Assembly (NCBI RefSeq): GCF_000380505.1
Contig: NZ_AQYH01000007.1
Span: forward strand, 310,001-374,000
Direction of reading: 5' to 3'
Origin: Kaistia granuli DSM 23481
GTDB taxonomy: Bacteria > Pseudomonadota > Alphaproteobacteria > Rhizobiales > Kaistiaceae
Length of the DNA: 64,000 nt
Part shown: positions 50,671 to 59,911 of the stretch, one piece after another
How positions within the stretch are numbered: the first letter of the stretch is position 1
Layout: the number at the start of each line of letters is the position of its first letter
Position numbers and translations under genes: made by a program
The notes under the pieces: generated by a model
What the model was told of the DNA's origin: nothing
Databases searched by the model: none
The model's input: the letters and a program-made list of their open reading frames with translations, nothing else

Positions 50671-51279
50671 TCAGCCCTTCTCGGCGAGGCGCTCGATCTT
50701 CTTCTGCATCTCGTCGAGCTGGCGCTTCAGCATGTCGAAGTCGCCATCGCCGCGCTCCGGCTTGGCGTCGGCGCGGGCTTCCGGCTTGCCATTCGCGCGC
50801 TCCGGCGACGCGGGCGCATCGGGGCGGCCGCCGCTGAAGGGCAGGAACATCCGCATCGCCTGCTCGAACATCTCGGTGTTGCGGCGGACGGTTTCCTCGA
50901 TCGTGGTGAAGGCGCCCGGTCCGAAGGCGTTGGCCATCTGGCCGCGCAGCTTGTCCTGGTCGCGGGTCAGGCTGTCGATCGAGAAGTCCAAATAGGTCGG
51001 CACCAGGTTCTGCATGCTGTCGCCATAGAACCGGATCAGCTGGCGCAGGAAGGTGATCGGCAGCAGGTTCTGCCCCTTGTTCTCCTGCTCGAAGATGATC
51101 TGCGTCAGGACGGAACGGGTGATCTCGTCGCCCGACTTGGCGTCGAACACCACGAAATCCTCGCCTGCCTTGACCATGTTCGCCAGGTCCTCGAGCGTGA
51201 CATAGGTCGAGGTCCCGGTGTTGTAGAGACGACGATTGGCGTACTTCTTGATCGTCGTCGGTTCTTTTTCCTTGGTCAT
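50671..51279 (-). CDS. phaR: polyhydroxyalkanoate synthesis repressor PhaR
   Basis: A 202-residue repressor that binds DNA and PHB granules and represses phasin and PHA genes when no polymer is present. The N-terminal DNA-binding domain ([31 protein letters not shown] and [22 protein letters not shown]) and the central PHB-accumulation regulatory domain ([28 protein letters not shown]) are complete; the C-terminus is charged and coiled-coil-like. GGGGAG precedes ATG 51279. Divergent from phaA, with TGC-rich dyads between. Confidence 0.95.
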   Translation of the reverse strand: MTKEKEPTTIKKYANRRLYNTGTSTYVTLEDLANMVKAGEDFVVFDAKSGDEITRSVLTQIIFEQENKGQNLLPITFLRQLIRFYGDSMQNLVPTYLDFSIDSLTRDQDKLRGQMANAFGPGAFTTIEETVRRNTEMFEQAMRMFLPFSGGRPDAPASPERANGKPEARADAKPERGDGDFDMLKRQLDEMQKKIERLAEKG

Positions 51280-51435
51280 GTCCGCTCCCCTGGCCCCTCT
51301 CTCGTGATCGATCGGTTGGTTCGCCGTCTGCGGCGTCTGCGCGCCCATTTGCCCGGCAAGCTGTCCCTCAGACTGTCCACGATAAGAGCATTCTCGAAAT
51401 CCACCAAACTGATTGTGCGCTGCATTGTCTTGGCC

Positions 51436-51463
51436 TTGCTGCGCACACGCTGCAGTGCAGCAA
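51436..51463. promoter_or_regulatory. TGC-rich inverted repeats between phaR and phaA, putative PhaR operator
   Basis: TTGCTGC (51436-51442) and GCAGCAA (51457-51463) form an inverted repeat, with an inner palindrome CTGCA-G-TGCAG (51450-51460). PhaR proteins are known to bind TGC-rich sequences, so this is a plausible operator controlling one or both genes. More CTGC/GCTGC runs lie at 51420-51475. Confidence 0.55.
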
Positions 51464-51554
51464 CGGCGCTGCACCATGCTTGATTGACAGCCCTCGTCCG
51501 CCGGTCTCTGATTGCTGCAACAGGCAGCCGCCGAACCCGCACCGAGGAAACATC

Positions 51555-52736
51555 ATGGCTTCAGAAAACGACATCGTCATCGCCGCCGCCACCCGCACGG
51601 CCGTCGGCTCCTTCAATGGCTCCTTTGCCAACGTTCCGGCGCATGAACTGGGCGCCGCCGTCGTCAGGGCCGTGCTCGAGCAGGGCAAGACCGAGGCCGA
51701 GGCTGTCGACGAGCTGATCTTCGGCCAGGTACTGACCGCGGCCCAGGGCCAGAACCCGGCCCGCCAGGCCTCCATGCTCGCCGGCCTGCCGAAAGAGACG
51801 ACCGCCTGGAGCCTCAACCAGGTCTGCGGCTCCGGCCTGCGCTCGGTCGCGCTCGGCATGCAGCAGATCGCCACCGGCGATGCCTCGATCATCGTCGCCG
51901 GCGGCCAGGAATCGATGTCGCTGTCGCCGCACGCCGCCCATCTGCGCGCCGGCACCAAGATGGGCGACCTAAACATGGTCGACACCATGATCAAGGACGG
52001 CCTCTGGGATGCCTTCAACGGCTACCACATGGGCGTCACCGCCGAGAACGTGGCGCGCGAGTTCCAGATCACCCGCGAGCAGCAGGACGCCTTCGCCACC
52101 GCCTCGCAGAACAAGGCGGAAGCCGCGCAGAAGGCCGGCCGCTTCAAGGACGAGATCACGCCCTTCACCATCTCGACCCGCAAGGGCGACATCATCGTCG
52201 ACCAGGACGAATACATCCGCGCCGGCGCGACGCTGGAGGCGGCGGCCAAGCTGCGCCCGGCCTTCGCCAAGGACGGCACGGTGACGGCGGGCAACGCCTC
52301 GGGCCTGAACGACGGCGCCGCCGCCTTGCTGCTGATGACGGCGGCGGAAGCGGCGCGCCGCGGTGTCACGCCGCTCGCGCGCATCGCCTCCTGGGCGACG
52401 GCCGGCGTCGATCCGGCCGTGATGGGCACCGGCCCTATCCCGGCTTCGAAGAAGGCACTGAAGAAGGCCGGCTGGTCAGCCGAGGATCTCGACCTGATCG
52501 AGGCCAATGAGGCGTTCGCGGCGCAGGCCTGCGCCGTCAACCGGGGCGTCGACTGGGACGCGGCGCGTGTCAACGTCAATGGCGGCGCCATCGCCATCGG
52601 CCATCCGATCGGCGCGTCGGGCGCCCGCATTCTCGTCACCCTGCTGCACGAAATGGTGCGGCGCGACGCAAAGAAGGGATTGGCAACGCTCTGCATCGGC
52701 GGTGGAATGGGAATTGCTTTGACCGTCGAGCGCTGA
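51555..52736 (+). CDS. phaA: acetyl-CoA acetyltransferase (PhaA thiolase)
   Basis: A 393-residue thiolase that condenses two acetyl-CoA to acetoacetyl-CoA, the first step of PHB synthesis. Catalytic residues are in place: Cys91 ([10 protein letters not shown]), His350 (GHPIGASG) and Cys380 (LCIGGGMG). The sequence is typical of biosynthetic PhaA. GAGGAA precedes the ATG. phaB follows 58 bases later, so the pair is an operon; PHA synthase (phaC) is not in the window. Confidence 0.96.
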   Translation: MASENDIVIAAATRTAVGSFNGSFANVPAHELGAAVVRAVLEQGKTEAEAVDELIFGQVLTAAQGQNPARQASMLAGLPKETTAWSLNQVCGSGLRSVALGMQQIATGDASIIVAGGQESMSLSPHAAHLRAGTKMGDLNMVDTMIKDGLWDAFNGYHMGVTAENVAREFQITREQQDAFATASQNKAEAAQKAGRFKDEITPFTISTRKGDIIVDQDEYIRAGATLEAAAKLRPAFAKDGTVTAGNASGLNDGAAALLLMTAAEAARRGVTPLARIASWATAGVDPAVMGTGPIPASKKALKKAGWSAEDLDLIEANEAFAAQACAVNRGVDWDAARVNVNGGAIAIGHPIGASGARILVTLLHEMVRRDAKKGLATLCIGGGMGIALTVER

Positions 52737-52794
52737 CGCGCCGACGGATCAATTCGAAGACCGGAACTCAACCGGTCGCTCAGGGGAGGAACAC

Positions 52795-53523
52795 ATGGGG
52801 AAAGTCGCCCTCGTTACCGGCGGCACGCGCGGCATCGGCGCGGCCGTCTCGAAGGGACTGAAGGCTGCCGGCTACACGGTCGCGGCAACCTTCGCCGGCA
52901 ATGCCGAGAAGGCGCATGCCTTCCAGGCGGAAACCAGCATTCCCGTGTTCCAGTGGGATGTGTCGGATGCCGAGGCCTGCGTCGCCGGCGTCCGCACCGT
53001 CGAGGCGGCGCTCGGGCCCGTCGACATCCTCGTCAACAATGCCGGCATCACGCGCGACGGCTGGTTCCACAAGATGGACCAGGCTCAATGGTCGAGCGTG
53101 ATCCGCACCAATCTCGATTCGATGTTCACCATGACGCGGCCCCTGATCGAGGGCATGCGCGAGCGCGGCTTCGGCCGGATCATCAACATCTCGTCGATCA
53201 ACGCGCAGAAGGGCCAGCTCGGCCAGGTCAACTACGCCACCGCCAAGGCCGGCGTGATCGGCTTCACCAAGGCCCTGGCGCTGGAGAACGCCCGCAAAGG
53301 CATCACCGTCAATTGCGTCTGCCCGGGCTATATCGACACCGACATGGTGATGGCGGTGCCGCCGAAGGTGATGGAGGGCATCCTCGGCCAGATCCCGGTC
53401 GGTCGGATCGGCAAGGCCGACGAGATCGCCTCGCTGGTCGTCTATCTCGCCTCCGATGCGTCGGCCTTCATGACCGGCGCGGTACTGACCATCAATGGCG
53501 GCCAGTACATGGCGAACGGCTGA
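52795..53523 (+). CDS. phaB: acetoacetyl-CoA reductase (PhaB)
   Basis: A 242-residue NADPH-dependent SDR that reduces acetoacetyl-CoA to (R)-3-hydroxybutyryl-CoA for PHB synthesis. Seen: ALVTGGTRGIGAAV, NNAG, catalytic region SSINAQKGQLGQVNYATAKAG and TDMVMAVP, a segment typical of PhaB. GGGGAGGA is a strong ribosome binding site. It follows phaA and is closed by a terminator. Confidence 0.95.
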   Translation: MGKVALVTGGTRGIGAAVSKGLKAAGYTVAATFAGNAEKAHAFQAETSIPVFQWDVSDAEACVAGVRTVEAALGPVDILVNNAGITRDGWFHKMDQAQWSSVIRTNLDSMFTMTRPLIEGMRERGFGRIINISSINAQKGQLGQVNYATAKAGVIGFTKALALENARKGITVNCVCPGYIDTDMVMAVPPKVMEGILGQIPVGRIGKADEIASLVVYLASDASAFMTGAVLTINGGQYMANG

Positions 53524-53557
53524 GCGGTCGCCCTTTGGGCCCTAGTCGCTGAAAAGG

Positions 53558-53592
53558 AAACGGCCGGTGCGAAAGCGCCGGCCGTTTTCGTT
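53558..53592 (+). terminator. Rho-independent terminator after phaAB
   Basis: A 13-bp stem with one G-T pair (53558-53570 with 53575-53587) leads into TTTTCG. Confidence 0.75.
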
Positions 53593-53612
53593 CGGATCCA
53601 CCGGTCGACGCA

Positions 53613-55514
53613 CTAGCGTCCGGCGGGCGGCTTCCGGTTCTGGCTGTAGGCGGCGAGGATGCGTTGGATCTCGTCGCCTATATCGGCGTCCTCGGCCTCG
53701 GCGGGCTCCGGCTCCGGTTCGGGCGCGGGCGGCGGGGTGGCGGCGACCGGCTCGGCCGGCGGCTGCTTCTTGTCGCCGTCGTCGACCAGCACGTCGACCG
53801 CCTGGGCGATGGCGGCGAGGATCGAATTCTCGATCGGGTCGCGCTCGCCGGATTGCGGCTCCTGCGTCGCGACCAGGCTGCGTCGCACAGGCGGCCGCAT
53901 GGCAACGGCCGAGCCGCCGCGCAGGGCCGGCGTGCGGGGCGGCGCGATATTGGGCCGGGTCGTCGGCTCGGGGATCGCTTCGGGCCGGGCGGCGCGGGCT
54001 CGCGGCGGTGCGATCGAGGCGCGCGGCACCGGCTGATCGGACGAGATGTCGGCCAGCAGCGATTCGGTGTCGATCTGAACCCGTCTCGGCACCGGCGGCG
54101 GCGCGCTGACCTCCGGCTGTGGGGCATCCGGTACGGCGCGGACGCTGGCCGGCGCGCGCGGAGCCGGGGTCGCGACGGCTGGAGGCGGTGCGACGGGCGC
54201 GACGGCGGCAGGCGGGGTAACAGCCGGGGCCGGCGGGGCTACCGCAATGCTAACGGGCGCGGGCGCCGAAGTGGGGGCGGGGCGCGGCGTCTCGACGACG
54301 GGTTGCGGAGCCGACTCGGGTTCGGGGATGGCGCGGACCTGGATCGGCCGGGCCGGTTGCGGCATCGAGGCGGAGATCGGCTGCAGCGTGATTGGCCGGG
54401 CCTCGCGCGGGGCGGGCGCGGCGACCGGTGCCGGTTGCGGCACGGGGATCGGCGCCTGGCGGACCGCCGGTCGCTCGACCGCGAGCTCCGGATCCACCGT
54501 CGGCGCCGCGATCTCGGCCGGGGCGGATTGCGGCGGCACATTGCGGCCGACGATCCAGGTGCGGATCAGATCCTCCATGCCCTCGTCGATCTCGACGCCG
54601 GCATTGCGCGCCAGATAGAGCACCTGCTCCTTGAAGGCCTCCGCCAGCTTTTCCGGGCTGTCGCTGACCGAGAAGACATGGCCCTTGAGCGCCAGGCCCT
54701 TGACGATGAAGGCGATCTGGCGCCGCGAGGCGTTGCGGCCATTGGCCGTCAGCCGTGCCGCGACGTTTTCCGCCGTGGACTGGAAATGATAGCCGTTCTC
54801 CGCCACTTCGCGCGTCAGCGTGCGGAACAGCTCGCCATAGACCCGCGGCGAGAACAGCGGCACGTTGGTGGCCTGATGGACACGGCGAGCGAGGCCAGCG
54901 AGTTCGTCGCGCTCGTTGGAACTGGCGCGGCCGGGCGCGTTGTCGTCGTCGGCATCCTCGGATGTCTCCGGCGTCTCGGCGTCGGCGGTCGGGGCAAGCA
55001 GCGCGATCAGAGCCTGCTCGTCGATGGCGCTGTCGGCGATGGCGCGGTAGCCGGCGGCCGTCGTCGCGGTGGTGTAGATCGTCGTGGCGCGGTTGTAGGA
55101 GCGGAGCCGGAAGATCACCGGCGTCAGGTCGGAATCCGCCGAAAGCAGGATGAATTCCTCGAAGCCGGTCTGGTGCGCGAGCGCATCAACGGTATCGAGG
55201 ACCATGTGGATCTCGGCCGAATTGCGTTCGCGGCCGGCCAGCGGCGGGCAGTCGACGATCTGGAAACCCTGCGACGTGAAGGCCGAGCGGGCCTTGCCGA
55301 GCAGCTTGGGATCGGCATAGCAGCGGCGCATCAGGACCCGGCGACGGATGGCCTCGTCGCCGCGCGGCTCCAGCAGCAAGCCCGATTCAATGGCATCCAG
55401 CCAGACGCCGGGACGCAGGGCAAAGCGGCGCGCCATGCCGGGATCGCGGGCGCGAAGGCTCATATAGAGACTGTCGTAGTCGACGAAGAGGACGCTCTTG
55501 ATGGGGGCCGTCAT
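53613..55514 (-). CDS. NYN-domain nuclease-like protein with winged-helix and Pro-rich region
   Basis: A 633-residue protein. The N-terminal NYN (PIN-like) domain (about 5-170) has its acidic residues in LFVDYDSLY (Asp12, Asp14), Asp107 and SADSDLTPVI (Asp127, Asp129), consistent with an RNA-cleaving metal site. After an acidic linker, residues about 204-285 (RVHQATNVPLFSPRVYGELFRTL and RRQIAFIVKGLALKGH) look like an OST-HTH/LOTUS-type winged helix, a fusion known in bacteria and eukaryotes. The rest (about 310-600) is a Pro/Ala/Val-rich disordered region. Targets are unknown. Confidence 0.8.
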   Translation of the reverse strand: MTAPIKSVLFVDYDSLYMSLRARDPGMARRFALRPGVWLDAIESGLLLEPRGDEAIRRRVLMRRCYADPKLLGKARSAFTSQGFQIVDCPPLAGRERNSAEIHMVLDTVDALAHQTGFEEFILLSADSDLTPVIFRLRSYNRATTIYTTATTAAGYRAIADSAIDEQALIALLAPTADAETPETSEDADDDNAPGRASSNERDELAGLARRVHQATNVPLFSPRVYGELFRTLTREVAENGYHFQSTAENVAARLTANGRNASRRQIAFIVKGLALKGHVFSVSDSPEKLAEAFKEQVLYLARNAGVEIDEGMEDLIRTWIVGRNVPPQSAPAEIAAPTVDPELAVERPAVRQAPIPVPQPAPVAAPAPREARPITLQPISASMPQPARPIQVRAIPEPESAPQPVVETPRPAPTSAPAPVSIAVAPPAPAVTPPAAVAPVAPPPAVATPAPRAPASVRAVPDAPQPEVSAPPPVPRRVQIDTESLLADISSDQPVPRASIAPPRARAARPEAIPEPTTRPNIAPPRTPALRGGSAVAMRPPVRRSLVATQEPQSGERDPIENSILAAIAQAVDVLVDDGDKKQPPAEPVAATPPPAPEPEPEPAEAEDADIGDEIQRILAAYSQNRKPPAGR

Positions 55515-55668
55515 GTCCTATCCCTGCGGTACATCAACGTTCTTCCCCCAGCTCATATCGCGGAATTGTGACCGTTGCCCCAACGGTGACAGCACCTTAG
55601 CGGGCGATAGCCGATTTGGCGATTCCTGCTTTCCATCCGTCCACGACCATAGCGCGCCTTTCCTATCG

Positions 55669-56103
55669 TCATGCGCGCTGATCGTTCGGCAACCAATCCG
55701 GAGCGGCGAGTTCGAAGCCCTCGAAGCGGAAGCCCGGCGCCACCGTGCAGCCGACCAGCGTCCAGTCGCCGAGGCTCTTCGCCGCCTGCCACCAACTCGT
55801 CGGAACCACCAGTTGCGGCCGTTCGCCGGCGGCGAGATCCGGACCGAGGCGGTGAACTTCGCTGGTCGTGCCGTCCTCGGACAAGGAGAGGGCGATCGGC
55901 GCGCCGGCATAGTAGTGCCAGACCTCGATCGCATCGATACGATGCCAGTGCGACGTCATGCCCTTGGCAAGCAGGTAGTAGATCGCCGTCGAGGCGGGAC
56001 GACCGTCCGTCGTGACGGTGTCCTCGAACGTGCGCCGATAATAGCCGCCCTCGGGATGCGGAGCGAGATCGAGCCGGCGGATGATCGCTTCGGCCGAGCT
56101 CAT
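55669..56103 (-). CDS. cupin domain protein (DUF985)
   Basis: A 144-residue single-cupin protein of the DUF985/cupin_5 family. Typical segments are LAPHPEGGYYRRTFED, STAIYYLLAKGMTSHWHRIDAIEVWHYYAGAP (His and Glu of the cupin site) and QLVVPTSWWQAAKSLGDWTLVGCTVAPGF. Relatives are suggested to be sugar or signal-binding proteins; the function is unknown. It follows gloB with an ATGA overlap (56100-56103). Confidence 0.82.
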   Translation of the reverse strand: MSSAEAIIRRLDLAPHPEGGYYRRTFEDTVTTDGRPASTAIYYLLAKGMTSHWHRIDAIEVWHYYAGAPIALSLSEDGTTSEVHRLGPDLAAGERPQLVVPTSWWQAAKSLGDWTLVGCTVAPGFRFEGFELAAPDWLPNDQRA

Positions 56104-56870
56104 TTGAAATTGTCCTTGGCGGTGCGGATGGCGGCGAAGACGTCGGCGGCCGAGGCGTCGGCCAGCTTCATCGTCGCCCGCACGGCCGGGTCGTCGGCGC
56201 GGAGATAGGGGCTGGTCGCCTTCTCGGCGGCGATCGTCGTCGGCACGGTCGGCTTGCCGTCGGCGCGGAGCTTCTTGATCTCGGCGCCGCGGGCGATCAG
56301 CGCCGGATTGGCGGGATCAATGGTCAGGGCGAAGCGAAGGTTCGATTCGGTATATTCGTGGCCGCAATACACCACCGTCTCGTCCGGCAGGGCGGCGAGC
56401 TTCTGCAGCGATTCCCACATCTGCAGCAAGGTGCCCTCGAAGACGCGGCCGCAGCCGAGCGCGAACATCGTGTCGCCGGCGAAGGCGATGCCGTCCTCGG
56501 GCAGGTAGTAGGCGATGTGACCGAGCGTGTGGCCGGGCGTCCAGATCACATGCACCGGATGGCCGGCGAAGTCATAGACGTCGCCCTCGCGCAGCGTCTT
56601 GTCGATGCCGGGGATCTTGTCGGCCTCGTAGCCGGGGCCAGTGATGGTGCAGCCGGTCGCCGCCTTCAGGGCAAGATTGCCGTCGGTGTGGTCGGGGTGG
56701 TGATGCGTGGTCAGGATTTCGGTCAGCCGCCAACCCTTCTCGGCCAGCGCCGCCTTGACGGCGTCCGCGTCCGGGGCGTCGATCGACGCCGTGCGGCCGG
56801 TGGCCTCATCGTGGATCAGCACGCCGTAATTGTCGGACAGGCAGGGGAACTGAAAGATTGCGAGAGCCAT
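56100..56870 (-). CDS. gloB: hydroxyacylglutathione hydrolase (glyoxalase II)
   Basis: A 256-residue binuclear-metal beta-lactamase-fold enzyme that hydrolyses S-D-lactoylglutathione in methylglyoxal detoxification. The metal motif THHHPDHTDG, then TPGHTLGHIAYY, FAGDTMFALGCGRVFEG and CGHEYTESNLRFA are all family signatures; the glutathione-binding C-terminus is present. ATG 56870 is preferred over the far upstream open frame. It is divergent from a methyltransferase gene, an arrangement common in Alphaproteobacteria. Confidence 0.94.
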   Translation of the reverse strand: MALAIFQFPCLSDNYGVLIHDEATGRTASIDAPDADAVKAALAEKGWRLTEILTTHHHPDHTDGNLALKAATGCTITGPGYEADKIPGIDKTLREGDVYDFAGHPVHVIWTPGHTLGHIAYYLPEDGIAFAGDTMFALGCGRVFEGTLLQMWESLQKLAALPDETVVYCGHEYTESNLRFALTIDPANPALIARGAEIKKLRADGKPTVPTTIAAEKATSPYLRADDPAVRATMKLADASAADVFAAIRTAKDNFK

Positions 56871-56963
56871 GACGAACTCCAATATGGGCGTATGGATGGG
56901 GTGGCGCCGTTTCGGATCGTTACCTAACATCGTCGCGCCGACATATCGACAGGGAGATCGTGC

Positions 56964-57707
56964 TTGGAACAGGGCCGGACGTTGACGCCCGACGTGCTCG
57001 ATCTCGCAAGTTTCTACGCGGAGCGCCTCGGCGGCGTCGCGCAGGGCCTGATCGCGGCGCGTCTGGCGGCGCTCTGGCCCCGTGTTTCCGGCGACCGTGT
57101 GCTCGGCATCGGCTATGCGACACCCTATCTGGCGCCGTTCCAGCCGCAGGCGGAGCGGGTGCTGAACTTCATGCCGGCAGCGCAGGGCGTGATGAACTGG
57201 CCCTCCGATGGCGGCAACCTCTCCGCGCTCGTCATCGAGGACGAATTGCCGCTGACCGACTCGTCGATCGATCGCATCCTGGTCGTCCATTGTCTGGAGA
57301 CGGCCGGCAATGCGCGCGAAACGCTGCGCGAATTGTGGCGCGTGCTGGTGCCCGGCGGCAAGATGATCGCCGTGGTGCCGAACCGGCGCGGCATCTGGGC
57401 GCGGGTCGAGCGTACGCCCTTCGGCTATGGCCGGCCGTTCAGCCGCGGCCAGCTTTCGACGCTGCTGCGCAATACGGAGTTCAGCGAGACGGCGTGGACC
57501 GGCGCCTTGTTCGCACCGCCGTTTTCGAGCCGGCTGCTGATCCGTAGCGGCCGCGCCTGGGAGCGGGCGGGCGAGGCGCTCTGGCCGGGCTTCTGCGGCG
57601 TGCAGATCGTCGAGGCAACCAAGCTTGTCTACCAGGGCCTGCCGGCCCGCACGACCAGCCGCCGCCGTCAGCCGGCGTTCCGGCCGGCGCTGGCGCCGCC
57701 GGGATAG
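56964..57707 (+). CDS. class I SAM-dependent methyltransferase
   Basis: A 247-residue methyltransferase. SAM-site features are weak at motif I (RVLGIGYATPYLAPF) but the region LPLTDSSIDRILVVHCLETAGNARETLRELWRVLVPGGKMIAVVPNRRGIWAR is the typical post-motif II/III of Methyltransf_11 proteins. Its position next to gloB is conserved in many Alphaproteobacteria, without a proven role. The TTG start at 56964 has AGGGAG upstream; no better ATG is in frame. Confidence 0.8.
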   Translation: MEQGRTLTPDVLDLASFYAERLGGVAQGLIAARLAALWPRVSGDRVLGIGYATPYLAPFQPQAERVLNFMPAAQGVMNWPSDGGNLSALVIEDELPLTDSSIDRILVVHCLETAGNARETLRELWRVLVPGGKMIAVVPNRRGIWARVERTPFGYGRPFSRGQLSTLLRNTEFSETAWTGALFAPPFSSRLLIRSGRAWERAGEALWPGFCGVQIVEATKLVYQGLPARTTSRRRQPAFRPALAPPG

Positions 57708-57905
57708 GCGGCATGGACGGACCGTGTCGTGCCCTCCCGCAGTAGCCGACATTTCGGCCACCGGGCCGAAGGGGAAGCCGCACGCCTGCTCCCTCGATTG
57801 TTGTCAATGTTTTCTTTGATTTTGCAACGGGGCTTGCCTATGAATCGGCCGCCGTCGGCCAGCCTGGCGCGGCCTTCGATTTTCCCGCCCAGAGCCGACC
57901 CGACG

Positions 57906-58784
57906 ATGGCCCCGACCGAGACAAAGATTTCTGCGACCGAAGCGGATGCGGCGACCCTCGCCCGTATCCGGCAAACGATCGACGAGCTCGATGCCGAGAT
58001 GCATCGCTGCCTGATCGAGCGCGGCACCGCGATCGGCACTCTGATCAAGGTCAAGGGCACCAGCCGTCCCGGCGCCGCCTTTCGGCCCGGTCGCGAAGCC
58101 GACATGATGCGTCGCCTTGTAGCGCGGCACGAGGGCGCGCTGCCGCTCTGGACCGTTGAGCACATCTGGCGAGAGATCATCACCACCTTCACGCGCATGC
58201 AGGCGCCGTTCGATGTCGCCATCGACCAGGGCGTCGCGCGCGACGCGATCCGCGATACCGCCCGCTTCCTGTTCGGCTTCACCGTTGCGTTGCATGGCCA
58301 GCCCGATGCGATGGCGACGATCAATCATATCCGCGAGAGCGGCACCGATCTCGGCCTCGTCGCGGCCGAGCAGCCGGCGAGTGCCGGAGCTTGGTGGCGG
58401 GCGCTTGGACGCGCATCCGGTCCGCGCATTATGGCGCTGTCGCCCTATATCCGGATCGCCGGCCGGCCGGCCGAGCATGCCTCCTTCGTGATCGCGCCGG
58501 AGCTCGCCGATCCGACCCCGCCCGATCTGGAACTTTTTGCCGTGACGGTGATCAGCGGCGATCCGAACGCGGCCATCGCCGCCGCCGGCGGGGCGATCCT
58601 GGCCGAGGCCGGTGCGGAGAAGCTGGTGGCGCTACCGCATGGCACGGCCGTGGCGGCGCTGGCCGCGCGTGCCGGCTTCGACGACATCGCCCTGGTCGGC
58701 GCGCTATCGCGCGGCATCGCCATGGGCGATACCGACGCCAATCCCGTTCTTTATCAGCGCCTCGACGAGGCGGGAGTATCGTGA
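57906..58784 (+). CDS. chorismate mutase with C-terminal prephenate dehydratase-like domain
   Basis: A 292-residue protein. Residues about 18-101 form an AroQ chorismate mutase domain (IRQTIDELDAEMHRCLIERG, then GREADMMRRLVARHEGALPL and WREIITTFTRMQAPF). The rest (about 105-290) resembles a degenerate prephenate dehydratase-type fold (FVIAPELADPTPPDLELFAVTVI), but I cannot see intact catalytic residues. It is the first gene of an operon with an aminotransferase and TyrC, so it converts chorismate to prephenate for Tyr/Phe. The start is uncertain; ATG 57906 or 57840. Confidence 0.83.
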   Translation: MAPTETKISATEADAATLARIRQTIDELDAEMHRCLIERGTAIGTLIKVKGTSRPGAAFRPGREADMMRRLVARHEGALPLWTVEHIWREIITTFTRMQAPFDVAIDQGVARDAIRDTARFLFGFTVALHGQPDAMATINHIRESGTDLGLVAAEQPASAGAWWRALGRASGPRIMALSPYIRIAGRPAEHASFVIAPELADPTPPDLELFAVTVISGDPNAAIAAAGGAILAEAGAEKLVALPHGTAVAALAARAGFDDIALVGALSRGIAMGDTDANPVLYQRLDEAGVS

Positions 58785-59911
58785 TGAGCAAGTTGTCCGA
58801 TCCGAAGCCGGCCGACCGGCCCGTTCCCCGCCCGGGCGTGATGGACATCGCCCCCTATGTGCCGGGTCGCTCCAAGGCGACCGGCGGCGCCAAGGTCTAC
58901 AAGCTGTCCTCGAACGAGACGCCGCTCGGGCCGAGCCCGGCCGCGATCGCCGCCTACCAGGGCGTCGCGGCCAAGCTCGAGATCTATCCGGACGGATCGG
59001 CCGCCGAACTGCGCGCGGCGATCGCCGATGTCTTCGGCGTCAACGCGGCCCGCGTCATCTGCGGCAACGGCTCGGACGACGTGCTGGCGATGATCAGCCA
59101 CGTCTTCCTCGGCCCGGGCGACGAGGCGATCTATTCGAAGCACGGCTTCAACGTCTATCCGATCCTGATCCAGGCCGCCGGCGCCACCCCGGTCGTCGCG
59201 CCGGAGAAGGAGCTGACGACCTATGTCGACGGCATCCTCGAACTGGTGAACGAGAAGACCAAGGTCGTCTTCATTGCCAATCCGAACAACCCGACCGGCA
59301 CCTATCTGCCGTTCAGCGAGATCCGTCGCCTGCATGCCGGTCTGCCGCCGCGCGTGCTGCTCGTCCTCGACGCCGCCTATTCCGAATATGTCCGGCGCAA
59401 CGACTATGAGAGCGGCATCGAGCTTGCCGGCACCGCGCCGAACGTCATCATGACGCGCACCTTCTCGAAGATTTACGGCCTCGCCGGCATCCGGCTCGGC
59501 TGGGGCTACGGGCCAGCCGAGGTGATCGAGGCGCTGAACCGGATTCGCGGACCGTTCAACGTGTCGGCGCCGGCCATGGCCGCCGGTATCGCGGCGCTCA
59601 GGGACCGCAGCCATATCGACGCCGCCATTGCCCACAACGAGGAATGGCTGCCGCGTGTCACCGAGGCGATCCGTTCGCTCGGGCTGGAGGTGACGCAGAG
59701 CGTCGGCAATTTCGTTCTTATCCATTTCCCGGACGAGAAGGGTCGCCGCGCCAAGGACGCCGACGAATATCTGGTCTCGCAGGGCATCATTCTGCGGGTG
59801 ATGACCAGCTATCACCTGCCGAACGCGCTGCGCATGACGATCGGCTCGGCCGAGGCGAACGAGGCCACCATCGCGGCGCTGCGCGATTTCATGCACCGGA
59901 CCGCGCGCTGA
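58784..59911 (+). CDS. histidinol-phosphate / aromatic aminotransferase (HisC-like)
   Basis: A 375-residue class I/II PLP aminotransferase. Seen: SSNETPLGPSPAAI, GNGSDD, NPNNPTG, and the PLP lysine in RTFSKIYGLAGIRLGWGYG. The general family is HisC, but the gene sits between chorismate mutase and prephenate/arogenate dehydrogenase (ATG overlaps the previous stop in TGATG, and its own stop overlaps the next start), so I infer that it mainly transaminates prephenate or aromatic keto acids rather than histidinol phosphate. Confidence 0.87.
   Translation: MSKLSDPKPADRPVPRPGVMDIAPYVPGRSKATGGAKVYKLSSNETPLGPSPAAIAAYQGVAAKLEIYPDGSAAELRAAIADVFGVNAARVICGNGSDDVLAMISHVFLGPGDEAIYSKHGFNVYPILIQAAGATPVVAPEKELTTYVDGILELVNEKTKVVFIANPNNPTGTYLPFSEIRRLHAGLPPRVLLVLDAAYSEYVRRNDYESGIELAGTAPNVIMTRTFSKIYGLAGIRLGWGYGPAEVIEALNRIRGPFNVSAPAMAAGIAALRDRSHIDAAIAHNEEWLPRVTEAIRSLGLEVTQSVGNFVLIHFPDEKGRRAKDADEYLVSQGIILRVMTSYHLPNALRMTIGSAEANEATIAALRDFMHRTAR

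Noticed and set aside
53664-55571. 635-codon plus-strand frame opposite the NYN-domain gene
   Set aside because: Shadow of the Pro/Ala-rich coding strand; Arg/Gly-rich with no domain pattern.
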